In this document: one piece after another, positions 10,901 through 21,442 of the stretch
Layout of the letters: every line of letters starts with the position of its first letter
Numbering within the stretch: the first letter of the stretch is position 1
NCBI RefSeq assembly: GCF_002104995.1
Contig: NW_024468249.1
Location: 1,736,001-1,800,000 of the forward strand
Source: Linderina pennispora
Lineage: Eukaryota; Kickxellomycota; Kickxellomycetes; Kickxellales; Kickxellaceae
Direction of reading: 5' to 3'
Length of the DNA: 64,000 nucleotides
Made by a program: the position numbers and the translations under genes
The notes under the pieces: generated by a model
The model's input: only the letters and a program-made list of their open reading frames with translations
Told to the model about the DNA's origin: nothing
The model's database searches: none

Positions 10901-12229
10901 TGTGGTGCGATAGCTTGTCCTGCATCTCGGCTGCTTGCTGCGCCTGCCAGTACTCCTCAATCGCCCGGTCAGCCGGTCCCATCGACGACTCCGCCGACGA
11001 CGAGTACGGGCTCTCAATGTTCGGGTGGTCATATGTCTGCGTCGAAAAGTACCGCTTGCCCAGCCGCCGCGCCGGATACTCAATCTCTAGCCCTGCATAC
11101 ATCGGGTAGGGACTGCCTGTGGGAATATCCTGTGCTACCACTGGCGACTGAACCGATGATGACTGCGGACCATTAAGAAACCGCTGTCGCAGCTGGCTGT
11201 ATGACACCTGTTGGTGCTGCTGCTGCCGCTGCCAGTCATCATTGTCAATATCATTGTCAATATCATTGTCCAGCGACTCAATCCGCTGCTGCAGTTCGTT
11301 GCGCCGCTGCTCGACAATCGACTGGTCCTCAGTCAATGGGCTCAGGCTGGCATCCGACAGCCGCGCGCTCGTGAACGCCGTCATAATTCCATGCATGTTG
11401 AACCTCTCCTCCGAGTCTGTCGACGTGTCCTGGCTCGCCTCCTGCAGCTCCTGCTCGGTAAACCCATTCTCGATCCGGTCCAGGATCGTCCTATGGTTGC
11501 GCTCCCGCCGCACCTTCTTTTTCTTCTTCTTCCTCTGCCCGCCCTGCTCGTAATGCAATGTGCTTGGCTGCTCGCCATGCGGTGAGCTGAACGTCGGCAG
11601 CCGCTCGCCCGACTCTGTCGCCGCTTCGTTTTGCGCCCATCCCTGGCTTTCAGCCTGTGCTGCCGACGGAATCGCTGGCCGCTGCGTCGTCGAGTGTGAG
11701 GAAAAATCCTACGGCAAAGAAGAAAAAAGGAGGCAGTACAACCATTAACTGCAAAGTCCACGTCGCTTTGTTCTCCTAATCGCCCAGGCAGTGGGGGGAC
11801 GATTGTTTACAATAAATAATGACCAGCCCACTCTTCATGTTCCTCGACCCGCGCACTATACTCTACCATCGTCAGCATTTCCTGCCGCCCACTCCCCTCC
11901 GGCACGCTCAGCCGGTGGCCCTGCAGCTGCCACACGCTGTCAGACATGTGCGTCAGCGACCCGTCCGAGGGATGCCCGCGCCGCGTCCCTGTGCTTGCGG
12001 GCTCTGCCGATGCCGGCCGCGCTCGCCGCCGCGCCACTCCTGCCGGCGTCATGCTTATGTTGGTCGGGAACGCCATCCTCGCCTCCCGCGGCGAAATCGC
12101 CCGTCCCACCTCCGACAGACCCTCCAGGTCGTTGTGCAGGTCCTGTGTGCCGAGCTCGTGCGCTCCGCTGCTCGAAAGCAGTCCGCTTAGCTCGTCGTCG
12201 AGCAGCGCCTCTGTGCCATTAGTTGTCAT
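7917..12229 (-). CDS. Cep57 microtubule-binding-domain spindle-pole/centrosome protein (frame-broken)
   Basis: Large, mostly disordered protein, about 1400 residues, with conserved structure at its C-terminus. Near 7990-8300 it reads AVIELLREELTALGRR then YDRLAAEF and ALDPRCQADQRQRR, followed by MARELKDLVDMLDVKSEQIS. This is the coiled-coil Cep57 microtubule-binding domain found in human Cep57 and fungal spindle-pole-body proteins such as fission-yeast Ppc89. Before it lies a His/Cys-containing segment (FHHAGAAECPVCRSL, about 8500) that may bind zinc. The N-terminus starts at the ATG at 12229; the Lys-rich run near 11520 could be a nuclear-localisation signal. At least seven frame changes occur. 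The one at 8218 is mended by removing one G (GRR-YDRL). Between about 11720 and 11830 an intron ending CCGTAG is possible. The function (microtubule anchoring at the spindle pole) is inferred from the domain. Confidence 0.7.
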
Positions 12230-12544
12230 TTTCAAGTCTAAGGAATAACGCTAATTCGGGCCGTGGTGAATTGGGGAAGTGAAAGGGAGAAGAAAAATAT
12301 CGTCGAATTGCGAAAACCCCGTAGAGCAAGCCTTGCTACTTTTTTTCCTTGTGCGAGGCGTGAAAACGCGCCTCCCTACCGCTTGACGCGCGCCTCGCAA
12401 CCAAGTCGTATTTTCGGCACCTGCCCTGCCCATAGCAGCTCCGCGCAGACCACTGCAGGCTATTTTCCTTTGCTCGACTCAGTCTCAAACCTCGCATTGT
12501 CCTCTCCTCCCTCGCGTCCTTTCCTTCCTCCCTTCTTTTCTCCA
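12230..12544. promoter_or_regulatory. Divergent promoter, spindle-pole gene / AP-3 sigma
   Basis: 315 bases separate two outward-reading starts. The plus side is strongly pyrimidine-rich (TTTCCTTTGCTC, CCTCCCTCGCGTCC, TTCCTCCCTTC near 12460-12540). No coding signal and no TATA element. Confidence 0.45.
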
Positions 12545-13048
12545 ATGATCGAGTCGGTCCTTATATTCAACCAGCTGGGCAAGCCGCGGTTGATAAAGAC
12601 ATACAAGCAGCTGGACACGGCGACACAGCAGCAGCTGTTGCGCGAAATCCACAGCCTGGTATCGAAGCGCTCTGACACGCTCTGCAATTTCCTACACGGC
12701 TCGCAGCAGCTGGTCGGCTCGAGCTCGCGCATCGTGTACCGGCACTACGCAACCCTGTACTTTGTCTTCATAGTCGATAGCTCCGAGAGCGAGCTGGGCA
12801 TTCTCGATCTGATCCAGGTCTTTGTCGAGGCGCTGGACCGTGTATTTGAGAATGTGTGTGAGCTCGACCTGATCTTCCACTTTGACGACGTGCACTATAT
12901 TTTGTCCGAGGTTGTTTCTGCCGGCATGGTCGTCGAGACGAACCTGGCGGAGATTTCAAAGGCAGTTAATGAGGGCCGCAGGCAAAAAAAGCCCCTGCCC
13001 GAACCGTCCCGCGTCGGTATTGGGGCGCTGCGGCGCGGATTCGTTTAG
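12545..13048 (+). CDS. AP-3 adaptor complex sigma subunit
   Basis: Small chain of the AP-3 coat, which sorts cargo from endosome or Golgi to the vacuole and binds dileucine signals. One unbroken frame of 167 residues starts MIESVLIFNQLGKPRL, the longin-fold opening of sigma adaptins. It continues with IVYRHYATLYFVF, SESELGILDLIQVFVEALD and VCELDLIFHFDDVHYIL, all conserved. FNQLGKPRLIK and the extended C-terminal tail after residue 140 favour sigma-3 over sigma-1 or sigma-2. No intron. The start at 12545 matches the family N-terminus; upstream in-frame sequence is leader. Confidence 0.93.
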   Translation: MIESVLIFNQLGKPRLIKTYKQLDTATQQQLLREIHSLVSKRSDTLCNFLHGSQQLVGSSSRIVYRHYATLYFVFIVDSSESELGILDLIQVFVEALDRVFENVCELDLIFHFDDVHYILSEVVSAGMVVETNLAEISKAVNEGRRQKKPLPEPSRVGIGALRRGFV

Positions 13049-13203
13049 AAACAGATTTTTTTCCTTCCTTCCTTGCTGCTGCGGTTCGAATCAGCCAGCC
13101 TGTCCTCCCCCACTTCCCTTAAAACCACGATCTCTTCTTGTTTCTTTTTTTTTATCAACACATACACGCTTTTTTCTCCTTTATTGCAGACTAATTCCGC
13201 CTG

Positions 13204-15574
13204 ATGAAATCGACCTTCACAGTCTTCCACCTGCCGCCAGCGGTCTTGGACGGGCTGTTTCTGTCAGACAAGCTGAATGCAGTGAGCAAGGCCGAGAAGC
13301 CGCAACAGACAGCTTCCACGCACTACTCGACACCGCAGGTCGACCACGCTCAGGACGCCAGCATGAAGGACCTGTCTGCGCGCATAGCCTCTGCTACCTG
13401 CCATACCTGCGGCGGCGTAGCCTTTGCAGACGCGCTTGAGCAGCGCGCACATTTCAAGACCGACTGGCACCGCGCAAACATGGCACGCAAGCTTGAGTGG
13501 CGGCAAACCCACGCACACGCAAGCGAAGAGGACCACCCCTGGCAGCCCGTCGCCAAGGATATGTTTGCCGATGCAGACACGCCTGGATCGAGCGAGAGCA
13601 GCAGCGAGGACGAGTCGATCTGGAGCGAGTCGGACATCAGCGCTGTTGGCGATGAGCCGAAAAGCAGCACAAAGACCAAGCAGCCGGCTGTTGCGCGGCC
13701 AGCGGCGAGCAGCAGCGATGAGCATGTGCTGGTGGAGGTGAATTCGCCATATCTCTGGTTCTCATCAGCTGCAGCTGACGCGACCGGCAAAGGGCAAAGA
13801 GACAGAGACGCAGGCTCCTGAAGGCATTGCGACAGTCTACGGCGTGCACCGGCGAATTCTGGTGCCAAAGACCCAGCACAACGTCCATATCGACCGCGAC
13901 CAGGCCCTGCACGACCTGATGGCAATGCAGCACCTCCCGCCGCCCAAAAAGACAATGCTGGAACTGAAGATGGAGAAACTGGCGTTGTCACAGAAAAGCG
14001 GGGCATCGAAGCCCACCGTTGTGCCTGTGCCAGACCTCAGCCATACCAGCCTGTGGGCAGTGCTGAGCGTCAACGGCGGATACTTTGCTGGTGCGATCTT
14101 CGACAACCGCACTGGCACGGTGATCGAGCACAAGACATTCCAGCGCTACACCACCCGTCGCAAGCAGGGTGGCTCGCAGTCACGCCAGGACAACGCCATG
14201 GGGCGCCCAGCGAAAAGCGCCGGTGCCCAGATCCGTCGCTACAACGAGCGCATGCTGCTGGAGGACATCCATGCATTGATGGGCCAGTGGAGTCTGCTGC
14301 TCGGTGCCTGCTCGCGCGTTTTTGTACGCGTCGCCCGCGGCAACCGCAAGGGTTTCTTCGGCTCGGCCCTCTCATGGGATGACCCGCGCGTGCGCTCGTT
14401 GCCCGTTCCCATGGCGCGCCCGTCGCTGGCTGAGCTCGAGCGTGCATACACCGAGCTAATTGCTGTCAAGGTCAAGACTGTCGATATGGCTCGGCTTGCC
14501 CCCCGCCAGGACCCGGCTGACGATGCGAACCAGGCTGCCCCCGAAGTCAGCGGCTCCGAAAGCGACCATACGCTCGACCCCGAGCCGCGGCCTGACTTGA
14601 TGGCGTTCCTCTACCACTTCGCCAACATGATGTTTGACGAGTCCCAGTCAGACGACACTCTGGTCGCATACCTGGCCGAGCACCAGGCGCAGCTCCTGGA
14701 CGCGCTCGGCGACCCGGCCATGGATCTACGCTACCTCGAGTCCACCGACAAACTCGAGGCACACAAAACCCCTACACTGCTGCACCTGGCCGCATCTCTC
14801 GGCCGCTGCGGCCTGATTCCTTTCCTGATTGACAACGGCGAAGACCCAACTGTCACCAATGGCCGCCCGCCGCTCTTTGCTGGCGGCAAGACCGCCTACG
14901 AGGTCTCCAAGGACAAACGCACCCGCGACACTTTCCGTGTATACCGTTCCGAGCACGAAAGCGACATTGACGGCGTCGCCTGGTACAAGGCGCGTGTCCC
15001 CGAGCCCCTGACGCGCGAGAAAATGAAGGAGAACGACGAAAAGGCAAAGGAGAAGCGCCGCAAGGAGCGCGAGCGCCGGAAAACCCGCGAAAAAGAAAAG
15101 AAAGAAAAGAAAGAACGCGCGCTGGCCGCCGAGCAGCTCGACCAGAAGGCCATGGACGACGCGCTGGAATTGGCCGAAAAGCGCAAGCAGGAGGAGCGCA
15201 CATGGCGGGACAACATCCACAGCATGTCTGAAAGCGAGCTTAGGACCCGCATGCTCAGCATGGCGTACGCATCGGCAAACAAGACTTGGGAAAAATCAGG
15301 AAAGAAGCAGCCACCGAAGCAGTCTGCTGTGCCAGTTCGTCCCGTGTCGCCAACCACACAGCGTGCTATTGACCGTGAGCTTCGCTTTAAGGCGTTTGAG
15401 CGCCGGCAGCAGCAGCAGCAGCAGCAATCTGTGCCAACAAGTAGTACGCGGTCTACTGACTCATGCACGCATTGTGGCAAATCTCTGCATGGCCTTGTTC
15501 CGTTTGAGCAGTTCGACTGGAGATGCTGTAGTATTGACTGCCTTCATAGTCGTCAAGCAGAATTTGGCATTTAG
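13204..15574 (+). CDS. VMS1: Vms1/ANKZF1 peptidyl-tRNA release nuclease of ribosome quality control
   Basis: Releases stalled nascent chains from 60S ribosomes by cutting the tRNA acceptor end, and links to Cdc48. Domains in order: a C2H2-like finger (CHTCGG...HFKTDWH, residues 65-90), an acidic linker, the VLRF1 domain with RRKQGGSQS carrying the catalytic Gln (about 14160-14200), ankyrin repeats (TLLHLAASLGRCGLIPFLID, about 14770-14840), and a Lys/Glu coiled coil (15000-15200) that may include the Cdc48-binding VIM. A C-terminal treble-clef finger follows (CTHCGK...CCSIDC, 15460-15550). A single +1 break near 13800 separates the finger half from the catalytic half; removing one base gives one ~790-residue protein. 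The stop is at 15572-15574. Family assignment is firm. Confidence 0.92.
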
Positions 15575-16040
15575 GACCTTGCCATGTTGCCAATACATAT
15601 TTATGATAGACTGTGGTTGGCCACTAGTTGAGGCAAAGATTGTTTACCCACATTGGCATCATTAAAATAACCACACTGTTGAATCTTTCAATGTATGTTA
15701 CTAGCTGAATGGCATTGGACAAATTTCTGTACATGCCCATATTTATTGCATTAATTGAATCTCATTGAACTACACTGGCTATCTAATATCTCTGTATAGT
15801 ATTGACACGAAGCCAGTGTTTCTATGTTTGCCATTCATCAATTACATTTGTAAATCAATTTCCAATTATTCAACTGGCATACTCAGTATTAATGGCTTTA
15901 GTTATCACTTGATATTATAACCATTTTGATAGCTGCCAAATATGTTTAAGCAGAAAGGCTTTTGTTATATATAAAGCCTCACTCTTTTCATTTTAACCCT
16001 AGTTTACAATTATCTAGTTCCTTTAAAAGTGTTGGTATAT
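15575..16040. other. AT-rich intergenic region and protease promoter
   Basis: Composition changes abruptly after the Vms1 stop to AT-rich sequence with many TATT/AATA words. No coding signal. Its right end holds the protease promoter. Confidence 0.6.
15967..15974 (+). promoter_or_regulatory. TATA box of the secreted protease gene
   Basis: TATATAAA lies 67 bases upstream of the protease ATG at 16041, a plausible distance for a short leader. Confidence 0.5.
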
Positions 16041-16976
16041 ATGAAGATTACTCTTCCAATCTTCTTTGGCTCAGTACTGGCTCAACCTTCCTTTGCCCCA
16101 GAGGGAGGTAGTCGTGTTACTAATGGTACTAATACCCCACAAGGAACAGCACCATGGGCTGTTATTCTATATGGTTGGCAAACTAATTCAGCATCTTATA
16201 GTCAATGTACTGGTGCAATATTAGATAACACCACAATTCTAGTAGCTGCCCATTGCATCCATAATCCAGAAACAGGTATTATAACTCCACCAAGTCAAAT
16301 GACTATTGGCTATAACTCAGTTAATGAATATAAACAGAAGCATGTGAATGTTAGCCAAACATTTGTGCACCCTCTATTTAACCTTTGGTCTATTGAGAAT
16401 GATATAGGAGTACTTAAACTTGCATGGGCAATTACATTAACTCCAGGGTATGCTGAGGCACTTACTATCTATGATGGTACTATTGATCCACACCAGGCAA
16501 TTGATGTCTATGGCTGGGGTGTTGAGGATGCTAATTCAGAGGACACACCATCATATCTGCAGCATGGAACTGTTTATACAGGTATAATTGATGATTGCCA
16601 GGCTGCAAACTCTGACTTTACAGATAATAATGGTGAGCAGATATGTATTGAGTATATATATAGTCCAGGAGTAGGTACTTGCTATGGTGATAGTGGTGGT
16701 AGTACTACTATTAATATAAATGGCATACCATATGGTGCAGGTATTGTTAGTTATAATCAGTATATGAGCCTTCCACCTAACCAGTGTGCAACCCCAGGTG
16801 ACTATAGCTTCTATACTCATACCTTTTATTACCTCTTATGGATTCAGAAAGTTGCAGGAGTAGCATATATAACTGGACCTTATGGAAATGGTGTGCTTAA
16901 GCCTCCCCCATCATCTAGCTCTTCTTCCCCTACACCCACATCAACTAGTTACTGCCTATTCTTTATTTGTTTTTAG
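16041..16976 (+). CDS. Secreted chymotrypsin-fold (S1) serine protease
   Basis: Extracellular endopeptidase of 311 residues, no intron. It has a hydrophobic signal peptide (residues 1-15, ending SVLAQP) and a short propeptide to GGSR|VTNG, where tryptic-type cleavage would expose the mature end. The catalytic triad is complete: His71 in AAHC, Asp121 in NDIGVLKL, Ser218 in GDSGG. The residue equivalent to chymotrypsin 189 is Gly (GTCYGDSGG), so trypsin-like Lys/Arg specificity is unlikely. The C-terminus is a Ser/Pro/Thr linker ending in Cys/Phe-rich sequence. It lies in an AT-rich island and uses A/T-ending codons unlike its neighbours. Horizontal transfer or a fast-evolving accessory gene are both possible. 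I start at 16041 because the upstream frame lacks an ATG. Confidence 0.93.
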   Translation: MKITLPIFFGSVLAQPSFAPEGGSRVTNGTNTPQGTAPWAVILYGWQTNSASYSQCTGAILDNTTILVAAHCIHNPETGIITPPSQMTIGYNSVNEYKQKHVNVSQTFVHPLFNLWSIENDIGVLKLAWAITLTPGYAEALTIYDGTIDPHQAIDVYGWGVEDANSEDTPSYLQHGTVYTGIIDDCQAANSDFTDNNGEQICIEYIYSPGVGTCYGDSGGSTTININGIPYGAGIVSYNQYMSLPPNQCATPGDYSFYTHTFYYLLWIQKVAGVAYITGPYGNGVLKPPPSSSSSSPTPTSTSYCLFFICF

Positions 16977-17496
16977 TTATACCCAGTGGTAGTATTTATA
17001 GCAATTACCTCTTATTATGAAAAATGATAGTAGATTATTAGCAACTAGCTGATGCAATAAATTCGCTATGAACTAAACTATTATCAAAATAGTACCTCAC
17101 TTGTACTTGCATATTTGGTGTTAGCATTCATTTTGAAGCAAATACAGAATTACAAACAATATTATTGCCAAAAGCAAGTGCTAGCTTCTATAATTTGAAT
17201 ATCCTTTTTTATTTTAATTTAAAGCTTTTTTGCTCGATGTAACAAAAGAGATGTGAAGAGACAAAGTACTGATTGCTGTGCTATGCTTACTTTGTTTTCC
17301 TATTCTCATTTGGATTAGGTCCTCATATTGTGTTAATTGCCTCACAGCTATCGATCCCATCTTCCTTTTTGCCACACTTCACTTTCGCTATTATTTTTCG
17401 AATCCATTACGTCTTTTACTTTAATACAACAAGGAAAACACAGCTCTGGAAACACTACATTTATTCTCGCATGCTGGACATATAGCCACACCCTTG

Positions 17497-17814
17497 CTAT
17501 GTATAGCGCTGAGGTATTATTCTGGTGCAGCCGACGCATTTAGGCGGTGCCAATTGAGTTTGATAATGGCCTCTCCTTGCTAACCATCCCTTGTCTGCGA
17601 CAGAATCATAGAACCTATTGCTATATACTAGCCCCAAGGCATTGGTATCGGCCGTGTTGTTGGTGGCCGTATCAGCATATTCATACTTGTGTACAACAGA
17701 GCTGGACATTAGTGCCTGGCCATTTTCATGTACTTCGAGATGAGGAACAGCGAATGTCCAGGAATGGGCATACTCGGACAGGCCACACCGAATGATTTTT
17801 ATCACGAGCCACAC
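17497..17814 (-). pseudogene. Unidentified coding relic, C-terminal-like fragment
   Basis: Minus-strand open stretch with protein-like composition: SEYAHSWTFAVPHLEVHENG, SSVVHKYEYADTATNN, NALGLVYSNRFYDSVADKG. There is no plausible start and it is surrounded by stops. It could belong with the fragment at 18622-19254 as one decayed gene reading right to left. I do not recognise the family. Confidence 0.25.
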
Positions 17815-18621
17815 CCAGAGCGGTATACCGGCAAGGTGTGAAAAAGAATCAGGAGATGTGTAGCAGCTGGTCTATTTTTAAATGAAACAAACTATGCAAT
17901 GGCCGCTATATTCACTAACATATGACGCAGCTACACCACGCCACGGCAAGTAGTGGATGATGGATAACTGAATAGGACGGTGGCGAACATTCTAGCTGGC
18001 ATGGTTGCTAATAGAAAATGACACAAAATCTGCTGACGAAGGGTTATCCACCATGGCTATTCATGCTTGCCGTTTCAGGGCACTGACCTTAAGCATGGCT
18101 TCGTGCATTTAAACAAACCTATTATCCAGCGAGTTATTAAGCAGCAAGAACCTACTGTCAAACAATATATCGAGGGCCATGACCAGTGACGTTTATCCAG
18201 TTCTAAAAACTAAAAAAAGATATAGAAGGCAATGCAACAGCCTATCGGATGATCTCGGACAGCGGTGCTTAACACTCCGACCTAACCCCGATACACCAGT
18301 TGCGATATTTCATTATTTGGATAGTCCGAGCCTGGCTATGCGAATAGCTTCTCTGCCAGCTACTCGGCAAAGTAGCTGCCTAGAAAGTCTCTGCATCGGT
18401 TGCAACTATTCAGGTGCCTGATATCGAAACCTCTGTTCACTCCGCTGGCAGACCGAAGGTGAATGTGGTCTAGCTACGGCGCAAAGGGCTGAGAAGGAAA
18501 GGGCTTCATTGGTGGTGCAAGTTCCGCAAGCCCTTACTATCACCTGTTATTCAACTCCACCTGAATTCATGCGGTGTAGTGTGCCGACCGATGAGCACGC
18601 TATGCTTGTAGCACAGACCTC

Positions 18622-19254
18622 CTATACCCCCTGTTCCCTGCTCTGTGCATGAAAAATCGAAATGTCCGATATTGCCAAAGGTCGCATATACGGATCACCT
18701 GTACCACTCGATGTCGTCTGATCTATTTTCAAGCTTTCCCTTTCCTTCAGCTCTTTCGTGTGACTTTTAGCGCAACGAACAGCCATGGTGTAAAACAGAA
18801 GCGTACGAGGGGCAGCGTGAACAAGAGATAAAAGGTTAGCTGCATTATGTTTATACCATGTCAACTTTCGAGAGCTGGGTTCCGTACCATCCAAAGTCAA
18901 ATATTCAATCAGCACGTAATGCAGTTTTGCGATTGAGAGCCATCAACTGTCCTGCACCTATTGCCAGCATTGACCATGTCAAATTATCCAGGGGCATTCG
19001 GTAATGTAGCACAGTAGTAAATTCTGGAGACCGGCAATCATGTAATGTTCGGCCAGGTACAAGGAGCGTAACGAATTCGGCGATGACTGAATGGTGCACT
19101 GTGAATGTCCGCAGGATATTCTATATAAAGCAACTCGCCCGCCCTGACGATAATCCGAAAGGAGGGAATAGGTAATACACTCATATTTGTTCAATATAAC
19201 TTGCATCTTTGGTGCACAGAAACACCGAGTGAATTCTAGAGATCGGTGGCACAT
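18622..19254 (-). pseudogene. Unidentified coding relic, upstream fragment
   Basis: Two or three overlapping minus-strand frames look like pieces of one protein: SNSLRSLYLAEHYMIAGLQN-type sequence near 19050, then IGAGQLMALNRKTALRAD (about 18920), then IEYLTLDGTEPSSRKLTWYK and ANLLSLVHAAPRT (18800-18915). Frame breaks separate them. No start, no recognised domain. Whether the breaks are decay or sequence error cannot be told here; the surroundings favour decay. Confidence 0.25.
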
Positions 19255-19416
19255 GTTTTAGCTCCTTTTTCGAAGCTCAAAAAAAGAATGTCCGGATGTC
19301 TAGGTCCTACGTACCTGATCTGGTTTGCTGTTTATCTCCGAGCGCAACTAACTTCTATGCGGCAATCTGACGTCTCCCCTCCAGGTTGCCTCTGCTGAGC
19401 CGTCCGGCAGCAAGCA

Positions 19417-19423
19417 TATAAAT
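19417..19423 (+). promoter_or_regulatory. TATA box of the sugar transporter
   Basis: TATAAAT in CAAGCATATAAATGG, 234 bases before the transporter ATG at 19651. The intervening leader is T/C-rich with repeated CTATC words (19490-19630). Confidence 0.4.
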
Positions 19424-19650
19424 GGCCATCTGGTGGCGGCGGTCAAGACAAGAGCGACACCATCATATCTACAAAACCAAACCAGATATCTACTATCGCT
19501 TCCCTTGGTTCCCTGGCACTATTATTTCTCTCACCTTTCACTATCTGCTTGTATTTGAAGCTATTCTATCGCTTTGAATCGCTATACTACTAGTAATTCG
19601 CTGTACTTTTCTATTTTTCGCTATTAATTAGTCAAGCTCGATCGTCCATC

Positions 19651-21132
19651 ATGTCTGTCGACTCACGTACACTCGGAGTGACAAAGTATCAGGTCTTCTG
19701 CACCATCCTGGCCGCCATCGGCAGTCTCAACTTTGGTTGGAACATCGGCTCGGTGAACATCCCCGGCGATGTCCTGCAGAACTGTGTCACTGGCCGGAAG
19801 TATTACGGCTTGTTCCCGTCTTGCATCTATGTCAAGTCCGGAACCATCTGGGGTATCATTGTCGGCTGCTATGCCCTTGGCGCCATCATGGGCGCTGTCA
19901 TCTCCAACCCAGTTATTAACCGCAAGGGCTACAAGTTCGTCCTTTGCTGGTTCGCTCTGCTCAACGTCGTCGGTGCCCTGCTGCTGTCGCTGACTACTAA
20001 GATTCCGCAGTTCATTATTGGTCGCATTGTGGTCGGTGTCGCTGCCGGTGCTGCCAACAACGCCATGGCCACCTACATTTCGGATATGACTACCGCGCGC
20101 GGCCGTACTATTCTCGGCGGTGCTCTACAGTTCGCATGTGTCTTAGGTATTATGATCAACAATGGCTTCGCTCTGGGTCTTGCTCCTCCCCCTCGCTGGC
20201 GCATTCTGTTCGCCATTACTGGTGTCTTTGGCCTGATCAACTTTGCTCTGTTCCCGTTCGCCCCTGAGTCGCCCAAGTGGCTGGTCAAGAACGGCCGTAT
20301 TGACGAGGCGCGCGTTTCCTTGCAAAGGTTCCGTGCTGGGGCTGACATCGAAGAGGAGATAAACGACATTATCCAGACAGATAAGGATAACCGTGAGCGC
20401 ACAGCCGATGTCAACGTCATGCAGGTTCTGCGCGGCCAAACTCCCGACAACCTCCGCCACCAACTCATGTGCGTATCAGCACTTATGTTCTTCCAGCAGA
20501 TGTGCGGTATCAACGCTGTCATCTTCTACTCGACCCAGATCATCAACAACTCGACCCATGATAACCCGGCCGACATCCCCACTCTGGCCCAGATCCTGAC
20601 ATTTGTTATTTCGATCGTTGCCATGATTTTCACCTTCCTTGGTATGGTGTTGGCTGCTTACCTTGGCCGCCGCACCCTGCTTATCATGGCGCATGCTGCT
20701 ATGGGTATCTTTTCTGCCCTCATGGTTGCTGGGTCTGTCAAGGATGTGACTGGCCTTGTTGTGACCATGGTGTTCCTGTTCAACGCTTTCTTTAACCTCG
20801 GTCCTGGTCCTATCCCTTGGGCTGTTGCAGGGGAAATGACCCCTGGGTATGCAATGACTGCCATGTCTGCTATTGGTACTGGTATTGGCTATTTGTTCAC
20901 CTTCGTCATCGGTGTCATCTTTCCGCCCATGCAGGAGGCCATGGGTGACTGGACCTTCTTCTTCTTTATGGCGTGGAATATTTTGGCTGTTGTCTTCATT
21001 TTCCTGTTTGTTCCCGAGACAAAGGACCGCCCTATTGAAGACACCGTCCGCATCCACTCATGCGGTATCCACACTGTCATCGGCAAGAAGTGGCAGGCTA
21101 GCGTCATCAAGGAAAAGGATGAGCTTGCGTGA
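19651..21132 (+). CDS. MFS sugar (hexose-type) transporter
   Basis: Proton-coupled or facilitative sugar transporter of the plasma membrane, 493 residues, unbroken. Sugar-porter signatures in order: GSLNFGWNIGSVN in helix 1, a GR-type loop motif GRIVVGVAAGAANNAMATYISDM in which the usual PxYxSE is altered to AxYxSD, the PESPKWLVKNGR loop, QQMCGINAVIFYST in helix 7, AAYLGRRTLL, and PETKDRPIEDT after helix 12. Twelve membrane segments are expected. The substrate cannot be read from sequence; the helix-7 QQ and N residues are compatible with hexose. A leader of about 200 T/C-rich bases precedes it. It lies between AT-rich relics and the inverted-repeat element but has normal GC-rich codon use. 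Confidence 0.9.
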   Translation: MSVDSRTLGVTKYQVFCTILAAIGSLNFGWNIGSVNIPGDVLQNCVTGRKYYGLFPSCIYVKSGTIWGIIVGCYALGAIMGAVISNPVINRKGYKFVLCWFALLNVVGALLLSLTTKIPQFIIGRIVVGVAAGAANNAMATYISDMTTARGRTILGGALQFACVLGIMINNGFALGLAPPPRWRILFAITGVFGLINFALFPFAPESPKWLVKNGRIDEARVSLQRFRAGADIEEEINDIIQTDKDNRERTADVNVMQVLRGQTPDNLRHQLMCVSALMFFQQMCGINAVIFYSTQIINNSTHDNPADIPTLAQILTFVISIVAMIFTFLGMVLAAYLGRRTLLIMAHAAMGIFSALMVAGSVKDVTGLVVTMVFLFNAFFNLGPGPIPWAVAGEMTPGYAMTAMSAIGTGIGYLFTFVIGVIFPPMQEAMGDWTFFFFMAWNILAVVFIFLFVPETKDRPIEDTVRIHSCGIHTVIGKKWQASVIKEKDELA

Positions 21133-21442
21133 GTAGAGGCTATTTTAGATAAACTAATTCACAATACACGACCAGTTTTGTCCACAGTGGCACACCATTA
21201 ATGAGTCCAACCAACAACTTCACTTCTTGCCTTTGGATATGCTACCAGCAAAGTTAAAGCAGTTTTCTCGTAGGCTGCAAAAAGGCAATACGCCTATTCG
21301 CATCCAGAAAAAAAACGCGTATTCAACACTACAGCGAGTGTAGCCATGTTCTGATGTGGGCTGCTTGGAGTCAGGTTTACATCTACATGGTGTTGATACA
21401 TCCCAGCACTGTTCCAGATACACAGAAATGAGTAGTCTGGAT
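21133..21442. other. Intergenic, transporter 3' flank
   Basis: 310 bases up to the left inverted repeat. No supported coding signal and no poly(A) signal that stands out. Confidence 0.4.

Larger units (their letters stand above)
16977..19416. other. Gene-poor AT-rich intergenic region with coding relics
   Basis: No intact gene. 16977-17480 is AT-rich with no coding signal. 17497-17814 and 18622-19254 (minus strand) hold degenerate protein-like fragments listed separately. Between them the sequence has stops in all frames. Confidence 0.5.

Noticed and set aside
13083-13100. T-loop-like GGTTCGAATC suggesting a tRNA gene
   Set aside because: The flanking bases (TGCGG/CAGCC) cannot form the T stem, and no acceptor or anticodon arms are visible around it.
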